DNA of 18,792 nt from JBQTHP01 sp052389755 (GTDB lineage: Bacteria > Pseudomonadota > Gammaproteobacteria > Steroidobacterales > Steroidobacteraceae): positions 1-18,792 of the forward strand of contig JBQTHP010000169.1 in assembly GCA_052389755.1 (NCBI GenBank), written 5' to 3'. A program made the position numbers and the translations under genes. Positions 13,340-18,792 of this stretch are shown here, piece by piece (the stretch's first letter is position 1; each line of letters begins with the position of its first letter). Under the pieces are notes generated by a model. The model was not told where the DNA came from, did no database searches, and was given only the letters and a program-made list of their open reading frames with translations.

Positions 13340-13744
13340 ATGAACGAAGTGATGGTGCCCTTCGCGGTGATTCTTCCGTACGCGAAGTCCACGGACCTCG
13401 ACATTGCCGGACGCTACGGGCAAGTTCGCGAGACTCCCGGCCCGCGGGCAGAAGGTCAGGAATCGCACGCTGAGCGTGAGCGTCAACACGCCATCGAGCG
13501 CCTGCAGGATCTATCGCGTCGGCTGAAACTGATGATGGCCGTGATCCACGTTTGCTTTGCGGCGCTACGGCATCAGAACGCCGATTCCGACAGCGAGATC
13601 GCCGAAGTTCTGCAGCGCCACGTCGGCGATCGGCTGAGCGTGGAAATCGAGCAACTCGCCGGGCTGGTCCGCCGACTAAGCCGTGTGTCACGACCCCGTC
13701 TCTCGTCGGAGTCGGATGATTCGCAGAGCGTCCCTCGCCGTTGA
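13340..13744 (+). CDS. Hypothetical protein, small, helical C-terminal half
   Basis: I do not recognise this 134-residue protein. It is likely real: the ATG at 13340 has AAGGAG 11 bp upstream, and the central part has the amphipathic pattern of a folded helical protein (RLQDLSRRLKLMMAVIHVCF, then SEIAEVLQRHVGDRLSVEIE). The N-terminus (MNEVMVPFAVILPYAKS) is moderately hydrophobic without a signal peptide. The C-terminus is Ser/Arg-rich. It is transcribed divergently from the XRE-ImmA/IrrE gene and shares its putative operator, so it may belong to the same module. The 169 bp after its stop, before the first small XRE gene, hold nothing I can identify. Confidence 0.5.
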   Translation: MNEVMVPFAVILPYAKSTDLDIAGRYGQVRETPGPRAEGQESHAERERQHAIERLQDLSRRLKLMMAVIHVCFAALRHQNADSDSEIAEVLQRHVGDRLSVEIEQLAGLVRRLSRVSRPRLSSESDDSQSVPRR

Positions 13745-13913
13745 GCGTTTGATCCTGGGACACGGCCGGGCTACATCACGCGCCATGTCCCTCGCGGTGG
13801 GGTGTGTGCCCGCCTTGACCTCGATCCCGACGAGCTGTCGTCGCCACTCTTCACTGGGACAATCCAACAGCTCGCGTTGGATTACAGACGCCGAACGTTC
13901 CCGGGCCGGCCGC

Positions 13914-14138
13914 TCAGCTGCGGGTCAGCAGCCTTGGTACGCTGATTTTGAGGGTAGCCGCCAAGACCTCGAGCGTGCTCAAGGTGACGTTGCGTTCGCT
14001 TCGTTCGATCGAGCCGATGTAGGTTCGATGCAGACCGCAGGCATCCGCGAGTTGCTCCTGCGATAGGCCTTGCCGCGCACGAAAGGCCCGGAGGTTATCT
14101 GCAAGGATCGTCCGAAGCTGTGAGCTCGCCTTGCGCAT
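13914..14138 (-). CDS. Small XRE regulator resembling R-M controller (C) protein, copy 1
   Basis: Starting at the ATG at 14138 (chosen to match the paralogue; a TTG at 14156 would add six residues), this is a 74-residue protein consisting of little but an XRE helix-turn-helix: LADNLRAFRARQGLSQEQLA, then DACGLHRTYIGSIERSERNV and TLSTLEVLAATLKISVP. The GLHRTYIGSIERSERN signature and the 70-80-residue size are typical of controller proteins of type II restriction-modification systems and of related solitary regulators. The gene is paralogous to the one at 14248-14502. A C-box-like operator lies about 44 bp upstream. No methyltransferase or endonuclease gene is in the window. Confidence 0.85.
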   Translation of the reverse strand: MRKASSQLRTILADNLRAFRARQGLSQEQLADACGLHRTYIGSIERSERNVTLSTLEVLAATLKISVPRLLTRS

Positions 14139-14182
14139 GCGATCGCCGGTGAACAAACCGGCCAGAATGCTGCGAACTCGCT

Positions 14183-14207
14183 ACTTACGAATCTACAGAC
14201 TATAAGT
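14183..14207 (-). promoter_or_regulatory. C-box-like operator upstream of XRE copy 1
   Basis: Read on the minus strand, a first box ACTTATAGT (ACT-TAT-AGT dyad) is followed by CTGTA and a second, degenerate box, GATTCGTAAGT. The ends ACTTA and TAAGT are also inverted copies. This resembles the paired GACT-N3-AGTC boxes bound by restriction-modification C proteins, as I recall them. The same site recurs before the paralogue. Confidence 0.6.
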
Positions 14208-14247
14208 AGCATCGCCGCGGCCCGGACCGAGCGGCCGACGATGCACG

Positions 14248-14502
14248 TCATGCAGCCGGTAGGAGTTCTCGAATCGGCGCGCGCTCGGTGAGCAGGTCGG
14301 GGATCGTGAGCTGGAATCCCGAAGCCAGCATCTCCAGAGTGCTGAGCGACGCATTGCGCTCCTTGCGTTCGATCGCGCCGATGAAGGTGCGATGCAGGCC
14401 GCAGGCCTCGGCGAGCTGCTCCTGGGACCATCCACGGTCGGCCCGAAGAGAGCGAACGTTGTCGGCGAGAATCCGGAGGAGCTTGGCACTCGGTCTGCGC
14501 AC
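14248..14502 (-). CDS. Small XRE regulator resembling R-M controller (C) protein, copy 2
   Basis: An 84-residue XRE protein: LADNVRSLRADRGWSQEQLA, then EACGLHRTFIGAIERKERNA and SLSTLEMLASGFQLTIPDLL, with a short tail (TERAPIRELLPAA) that copy 1 lacks. The start is a GTG at 14502 with AGGA 7 bp upstream, which fixes the N-terminus (MRRPSAKLLRILADN) and by analogy that of copy 1. The two proteins align along nearly all of copy 1, indicating tandem duplication followed by divergence. A C-box-like operator lies about 41 bp upstream. Each copy could bind both operators, giving cross-regulation. Solitary regulator versus remnant of a restriction system cannot be decided here. Confidence 0.87.
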   Translation of the reverse strand: MRRPSAKLLRILADNVRSLRADRGWSQEQLAEACGLHRTFIGAIERKERNASLSTLEMLASGFQLTIPDLLTERAPIRELLPAA

Positions 14503-14543
14503 CGCGAGGTCCTGTGCAACCTCGACGATGCTGCGAACTTGCA

Positions 14544-14568
14544 GACTTCGAATCTACAGACTATAAGT
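14544..14568 (-). promoter_or_regulatory. C-box-like operator upstream of XRE copy 2
   Basis: On the minus strand the first box is ACTTATAGT, then CTGTA, then GATTCGAAGTC, which matches GACT-N3-AGTC with one change and is the better-preserved second box of the pair. The surrounding 46 bp (14528-14573) match 14167-14212 at 40 positions, showing that the operator was duplicated with the gene or is held by selection. Confidence 0.62.
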
Positions 14569-14712
14569 AGCATAAGGTCCGCGCGACCGAAGACCTGGCA
14601 TGAGCGGGTGCGTTTCGTCATAAGCCGCCATCGTCGATGTTGTTCGCCGTGCGGCAACGCGCAGCGACCGCTCGTGCATCTGTATTTTGGCCGCACGCAC
14701 GAGATAACGCGC

Positions 14713-14740
14713 TTGGCAACGTTCACCGACGTTGGATTAT
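14713..14740 (+). promoter_or_regulatory. Candidate promoter for the ECF sigma operon
   Basis: TTGGCA (14713-14718) and GATTAT (14735-14740) are 16 bp apart, about 70 bp before the sigma factor start. Between them and the gene lies a compact hairpin, CCGGGC-TTCG-GCCCGG (14758-14773), with a stable tetraloop but no T-run, so it would be in the leader. The promoter match is modest. Confidence 0.3.
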
Positions 14741-14807
14741 TGCAATATTGCCCGTCGCCGGGCTTCGGCCCGGGCGCTATGATGAGCCTGCCGGTCACGA
14801 GCGACTG

Positions 14808-15428
14808 ATGTCGGATGAAGGCTCGGGCCCGATGGAAACATTGGGAAAACCAGACGAACGGTACCTGCTGCAGGCCCTCGTGCACGAGGGCGTGCTCCGT
14901 GCGTGTTTGTACCGGTACACCCGCAACCGTGCCGATGTCGATGACCTTCTGCAGGAAACCTACGCGCGGCTGCTGCTCGCCGGCGCGGCGCCGGAGCAGG
15001 CCGAAATTCACTCGATCCGTGCGTTCGCTCTCACGGTGGCGCGCAACGTTGCACTAGACTGGCTGCGCCATCGCGCGATCGTGCCCATCGAGGCGGTCGC
15101 CGATCTAGAAGCCATGGACGTACTGGACGAGGGCGAGCAGGTCGATGAGATCGTGAGCACCCACCAGGAGCTCGAGCGCCTTTCCGACGCCGTGTCCAAC
15201 CTGCCCGAGCGGTGCCGGCAGGTGTTCACGCTGCGCAAGGTGTACGGCTTCTCGCAGCAGGAGATCGCCGAGCGTCTCCAGATCTCCGAGAACACGATCG
15301 AGCAGCATCTGCAGAAGGCCGCGCGCCGCTGCGCGCAGGCACTCTTCGATCTGCCGGTGCCCGAGCGGCCCGCCTCGTTCTTCGCACGTCTACGGCGGCA
15401 CTTGAAGCCGCAAGGCGAGGGCGATTGA
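14808..15428 (+). CDS. ECF RNA polymerase sigma factor, FecI type
   Basis: A protein of about 206 residues with sigma region 2 (LRACLYRYTRNRADVDDLLQ, ETYARLLLAG, then SIRAFALTVARNVALDWLRH) and region 4 (LPERCRQVFTLRKVYGFSQQ, EIAERLQISENTIEQHLQKA). The latter matches the FecI-like group that controls iron or other TonB-dependent uptake genes. I chose the ATG at 14808; an ATG at 14832 (METLGKPDER) is an alternative, and the frame stays open further upstream without family similarity. The TonB-dependent receptor starts 6 bp after its stop, so the two are one transcript. The expected FecR-type anti-sigma regulator is not between them nor elsewhere in the window. It presumably directs polymerase to its own receptor operon or to neighbouring genes beyond the edge. 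Confidence 0.92.
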   Translation: MSDEGSGPMETLGKPDERYLLQALVHEGVLRACLYRYTRNRADVDDLLQETYARLLLAGAAPEQAEIHSIRAFALTVARNVALDWLRHRAIVPIEAVADLEAMDVLDEGEQVDEIVSTHQELERLSDAVSNLPERCRQVFTLRKVYGFSQQEIAERLQISENTIEQHLQKAARRCAQALFDLPVPERPASFFARLRRHLKPQGEGD

Positions 15429-15434
15429 GCGCGT

Positions 15435-18425
15435 ATGCGTTCTCTCAGGGATGCGATCCTGGTTGGAGCCATCGCGAGTCTGTTGGCTTCGGTCGCTGTT
15501 GCGGATACGCCCGACGAACACCAGGTTGAGATCGCGGCGGGCCCCGCCTCCCAGACGATTCAGGAATTCATCCGCCAGACCGGCGTTCAGCTGTCGGTGG
15601 ATGCGGCCGCAATCCAGGGTGTGAACACTCAGGCGGTGAGCGGGCTGCTCACACCAGCCGCCGCGCTCACTCGTATGCTCGAGGGCACCGGACTCGCCTT
15701 CACGTTCGTGAACGACAGAACGGTCGCGGTCATGCGGCGCGAGGCTCTGGACGATGCGGCGCAGGGGCGGGCAGCATCGGCCGACGCAGCCGGACAGGCG
15801 GCTCGCCGCGCGCAGCGGCCCGACCGCGACGCCACCGGTCCACCGCGATCGAGGCTTCGCGAGCCGCTGGAAGAGGTCATCGTCGTCGGCACGTTCATCC
15901 GGGGCATGGAGCCGGTCGGCTCGGAGGTCATCACCCTCGGGCGGCGGCAAATAGATCGCATGGGTTACGCCACCGTCCGCGACGTGGTGCGCGCACTGCC
16001 GCAGAACTTCGGGGGCGGACCGAGCGAGGACACCTCGCTCGGCGACGAAGCGTCATCGAATATCGGGCGCGGCACGGGCTTCAATCTTCGCGGCCTGGGC
16101 TCGGCGGCGACGCTCGTGCTGCTCGATGGGCGCCGCATCGCCCCGAGCGGCAGCAAGGGCACGTTCATCGACGTATCCGCGATCCCATTGATCGCCATCG
16201 AACAGATCACTCTGTTGCCGGATGGCGCATCCGCCGCGTACGGCGCGGATGCGGTGGGCGGCGTCGTCAACCTCGCCTTGCGCGAGAGCTACGAGGGCCG
16301 CGAAACGCGCGTGCGCATCGGCGCCGTGACGGATGGTGACCAGGACGAGCGGCAGTTCAGTCAACTCATCGGCCGACAGTGGGATTCGGGCAACGGGTTG
16401 CTCGCCTTCGAGTATTACGATCGCGGCGCGTTGTCCGGCGCGCACCGCGCGCAGATGGTGAGCGACCTGCGGCCGTTCGGCGGCGACAATTTCGACACGC
16501 AGAACGGCAACCCCGGCACCATCGTCATCGGGTCCGGCACGTGGGCGATCCCGCGCGGCCAGGACGGGCGGTCGCTGACGCCGGCCGATCTGCTCGCCGG
16601 CACTGCCAATCTGTACAACCGTCAGGCGGGGCGCGACGTGCTGGCCGACGAGGAGCTGTTGAGCCTGCTCGCAACCGCGCGGCACCAGCCGACGCAGAAC
16701 CTGAAGCTGTTCGCCGACGTACTGCTTGCCCATCGCGACGCTCGCGCTCGCGGCCCGGCCTTCGCCACCGTGCTGCCGGTGCCCAGCTCGAACCCGTTCT
16801 ACGTGAACCCCCTCGGGGGCACGTTTCCGATAGGGGTGGCGTACGACTTCGGCGACGACCTGGGCCCCACCACTTTTGATGGCAACCGCCGCGCGGCCAA
16901 CAGCGCGCTCGGGGCCACGCTCGATGTGCCCGCCGGCTGGCAACTTGCCGGCCAGGTGGGACATTCCCTCACGCGCGAGCACGTGCGCACCGGCGGCATC
17001 GTGGATCTCACCGCCCTGGTGCCCGCGCTCGCGGACCCGAATCCCGATACGGCATTCAATCCGTTGGGCGATGGCTCGCACACGAACCCCGCCACCATCG
17101 CCGCCATTCGCGGCGAAACGCGCGTGACCGCGGAAGCCGAGATCCGCTCGGTGAGCTTCGTCGCGAACGGTCCTGTGATGCGCCTGCCGGGTGGCGAGGC
17201 GAAGCTCGCAGTCGGTGCGGACTATCGCCACGAGTCGTTCGACTCCACCCTGAAGAGTCTGAGTGCATCCGATCCCGATGGCTCGCTGCGCGCAAGACGC
17301 GCGGCGCTCGCACGGGATTTCACCGGAGTATTCGCCGAGCTGCTCGTGCCGCTCGCCGGGCCGGACAACCGGCGTGCCGGCCTCGAGCGCCTGCAGCTCC
17401 TGCTCGCAGGAAGGCTCGATACTTACGAGGACTTTGCGTCCGCGTTCACGCCGAAGGTGGGCGCTTCATGGTCGCCGACGAAAGATCTGGCGCTGCGCGG
17501 CACCTGGTCCGAGTCGTTTCGCGCGCCGAGCCTGGCTTATCTCGATGAGTCCGCCAATCGCAGCTCCATTCTCCGGCTGCCGGACCCGCTGTCTCCAACG
17601 GGCGTTTCAACCGCGCTCTTCTGGGTGGGCGAGAACGCGGATCTGCGGGAAGAGACGGCCGTGAGCTGGACGCTCGGCGTGGATTTCGCGCCCGCGAGCG
17701 CTCCCGGGCTCGAGATCGGCGCGACGTACTTCGACATCGAGTACGAAGATCGCATCCAGGGCGTCGCGCTCGCGGCGGACATGCTGCGCGATCCGCGATT
17801 CGCGGACATCGTTCACCGAGCCCCCACCATCTCGCAGCGTGAAGCCGTTTGTGCCCGCAGCGTATTCATCGGCAATCCTCCGGATTGCCTCGGTGCCCCG
17901 GTGGACGCGCTCGTAGACGCTCGCACCAACAACACGGCGGCCGTGCACACGCGAGGCATCGATCTGCTCGCCTCCTGGCAGCACACGAGCGCGCTCGGCA
18001 CGTTCGATCTCGGCCTGAGTGCCAGCCGCATCCTCGACTTCGCGCGATCGGACCGGAAAACCTCGCCGCTGGTCGACGTGGTGGACACGGAAGACGATCC
18101 CCTGGATTTACGCCTGCGCGGCTCCGTGTCGTGGGAGCGCGGCTTCTTCGCCGCGTCCGGCGCCGTCAACCATGCGGACGATTACCGGGACACGATGAGC
18201 CTGCCGAATCGCAGGGTGGGATCGTGGACGACGCTGGACGTGCGCCTGGCGATCCACCTGCCGGAGACCGGGCTTCTCGCAGGCACGGAGCTCGCGCTGA
18301 ACGCGCAGAACGTGTTCGATGAAGCGCCGCCTTTTCTGAACAATCCCGCAGGCGTCGGCTATGACCCGGCGAATGCGGACCTGCTCGGCCGCTTCGTCAG
18401 CCTGCTGCTGCGGAAGGAGTGGTAG
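15435..18425 (+). CDS. TonB-dependent outer membrane receptor with STN domain
   Basis: A 996-residue TonB-dependent transducer. The signal peptide ends in VAVA (residues 20-23). An STN domain (about 28-100: ASQTIQEFIRQTGVQLSVDA) and an Arg/Ala-rich linker follow. A TonB box-like EEVIVVG near residue 147 precedes the plug (about 150-290), with GFNLRGLGSAATLVLLDGRR and LPDGASAAYGADAVGGVVNL. The C-terminal beta-barrel ends in VSLLLRKEW with the terminal aromatic residue expected for BAM-dependent insertion. The STN domain is the periplasmic signalling part of FecA-like receptors and normally contacts FecR, which is missing here. The substrate cannot be read from sequence; the adjacent lasso-like cyclase gene suggests a peptide or siderophore-like ligand as inference. 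No strong Shine-Dalgarno, so translation is probably coupled to the sigma gene. Confidence 0.94.
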   Translation: MRSLRDAILVGAIASLLASVAVADTPDEHQVEIAAGPASQTIQEFIRQTGVQLSVDAAAIQGVNTQAVSGLLTPAAALTRMLEGTGLAFTFVNDRTVAVMRREALDDAAQGRAASADAAGQAARRAQRPDRDATGPPRSRLREPLEEVIVVGTFIRGMEPVGSEVITLGRRQIDRMGYATVRDVVRALPQNFGGGPSEDTSLGDEASSNIGRGTGFNLRGLGSAATLVLLDGRRIAPSGSKGTFIDVSAIPLIAIEQITLLPDGASAAYGADAVGGVVNLALRESYEGRETRVRIGAVTDGDQDERQFSQLIGRQWDSGNGLLAFEYYDRGALSGAHRAQMVSDLRPFGGDNFDTQNGNPGTIVIGSGTWAIPRGQDGRSLTPADLLAGTANLYNRQAGRDVLADEELLSLLATARHQPTQNLKLFADVLLAHRDARARGPAFATVLPVPSSNPFYVNPLGGTFPIGVAYDFGDDLGPTTFDGNRRAANSALGATLDVPAGWQLAGQVGHSLTREHVRTGGIVDLTALVPALADPNPDTAFNPLGDGSHTNPATIAAIRGETRVTAEAEIRSVSFVANGPVMRLPGGEAKLAVGADYRHESFDSTLKSLSASDPDGSLRARRAALARDFTGVFAELLVPLAGPDNRRAGLERLQLLLAGRLDTYEDFASAFTPKVGASWSPTKDLALRGTWSESFRAPSLAYLDESANRSSILRLPDPLSPTGVSTALFWVGENADLREETAVSWTLGVDFAPASAPGLEIGATYFDIEYEDRIQGVALAADMLRDPRFADIVHRAPTISQREAVCARSVFIGNPPDCLGAPVDALVDARTNNTAAVHTRGIDLLASWQHTSALGTFDLGLSASRILDFARSDRKTSPLVDVVDTEDDPLDLRLRGSVSWERGFFAASGAVNHADDYRDTMSLPNRRVGSWTTLDVRLAIHLPETGLLAGTELALNAQNVFDEAPPFLNNPAGVGYDPANADLLGRFVSLLLRKEW

Positions 18426-18792
18426 CGCTCCAGCGCGCGATCCACGCCTCGATGGACACATAGTCCTGCACCACCTCGTTGTAAGCAGGGCCTTCCTGCG
18501 TGCGATCCGCCAGAAACGCCTCGAGCCTGACGCGGTTCAATATGTGCCGCCTCACGAGCATGCCGTCGAGCAGCAGCTCGCGCACGAAGTCGATGTTCGC
18601 CTCGAGGATGCGCCTCACGTGCGCATCCGAGCCGCCCGTGCCGCGGCGCCCGATGATCTGCGGCGGCAGCTCGTTCGCGAACGCGCGCCGCGCCAGCGCC
18701 CGGTTGCGTCCGCCGCGGATCAGCACGTAAGTAGGGATGCGCAGGCACAGCTCGACCACGGGCTGCGACATCAGGGGAAGAATTCTCTCCGG
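18397..18792 (-). CDS. Asparagine synthase-like protein (McjC/lasso cyclase-like), C-terminal part
   Basis: Partial: the frame is open to the right edge (PERILPL precedes the internal Met at 18771), so only the last 131 residues are visible. The stretch MSQPVVELCLRIPTYVLIRG, then GRNRALARRAFANELPPQII, GRRGTGGSDAHVRRILEANI and FVRELLLDGMLVRRHIL matches, from memory, the C-terminal end of asparagine-synthase homologues in proteobacterial lasso-peptide clusters, where the enzyme activates the Asp/Glu side chain and closes the macrolactam ring. An ordinary asparagine synthetase or another AsnB-like ligase cannot be excluded without the ATP-binding region. It converges on the receptor gene, and the two 3' ends overlap by 29 bp. 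Confidence 0.7.
   Translation of the reverse strand, partial: PERILPLMSQPVVELCLRIPTYVLIRGGRNRALARRAFANELPPQIIGRRGTGGSDAHVRRILEANIDFVRELLLDGMLVRRHILNRVRLEAFLADRTQEGPAYNEVVQDYVSIEAWIARWSATTPSAAAG

Noticed and set aside
13275..13763. Minus-strand 162-codon open frame across the hypothetical gene
   Set aside because: It is Arg/Ser/Pro-rich with no family resemblance, whereas the plus-strand frame has a good Shine-Dalgarno and an amphipathic helical pattern.
13914..14573. A complete restriction-modification system
   Set aside because: The regulators look like C proteins, but no DNA methyltransferase motifs or endonuclease gene occur anywhere in the window.
14758..14773. CCGGGC-TTCG-GCCCGG hairpin as an intrinsic terminator
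   Set aside because: The stem is short and no T-run follows on either strand. It lies just upstream of the sigma gene and is noted only as a leader hairpin.
16053..17231. Long open frame (392 codons) on the minus strand inside the TonB receptor gene
   Set aside because: The plus-strand frame has clear domains and family motifs. The antisense frame is His/Arg/Ala-rich low-complexity, as expected from opposite-strand reading of GC-rich codons.
1..18792. CRISPR array, rRNA genes, phage structural genes or insertion-sequence transposases
   Set aside because: No regularly spaced short repeats, no rRNA-like sequence and no transposase or phage structural motifs were seen on either strand.

Overview
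The window looks like chromosomal DNA of a GC-rich gammaproteobacterium, with affinity to Pseudomonas/Xanthomonas-type or Steroidobacter/Nevskia-type lineages. The evidence is the gene order TPR lipoprotein-lolB-ispE-tRNA-Gln-prs-rplY-pth-ychF next to prfA, which is a gammaproteobacterial arrangement, together with strongly GC-ending codons and a large STN-type TonB-dependent receptor. Genus cannot be fixed from the sequence alone.

Region 1 (1-10.73 kb) is mostly housekeeping. On the minus strand prfA (RF1) overlaps an RDD membrane protein, which abuts a SpoIIM-like membrane protein. Divergently, a TPR lipoprotein, lolB and ispE form a tightly overlapping operon (GTGA and ATGA junctions), followed by tRNA-Gln(TTG). 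The expected hemA (between prfA and the TPR gene) and prmC (after prfA) are absent. A HigBA-like toxin-antitoxin module sits between tRNA-Gln and prs. Its toxin reading frame is broken by what looks like one extra C in a C run. Then come prs, rplY, pth and ychF. Palindromic repeat elements are packed around pth, and one supplies its last ~20 codons and the bases just before the ychF start.

Region 2 (10.73-14.57 kb) is an accessory block of small regulatory and toxin-antitoxin-like modules: a VapBC pair enclosed by two ~120-bp direct repeats; a minus-strand XRE-ImmA/IrrE metallopeptidase gene followed by a PIN-domain gene whose tail runs into the second repeat; a divergent small hypothetical gene; and two tandem paralogous XRE regulators that resemble restriction-modification controller (C) proteins. 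Each of those two has a C-box-like operator at nearly the same distance upstream, yet no restriction or modification gene is visible.

Region 3 (14.6-18.79 kb) encodes a FecI-type ECF sigma factor and, 6 bp later, a 996-aa TonB-dependent receptor with an N-terminal STN signalling domain, with no FecR-type anti-sigma gene between them. Converging on the receptor, and overlapping its 3' end, is the C-terminal part of an asparagine-synthase-like protein that resembles lasso-peptide cyclases (McjC type). It runs off the right edge. The most promising system is therefore a possible lasso-peptide cluster with its own sigma factor/receptor pair, most of which would lie beyond this window.
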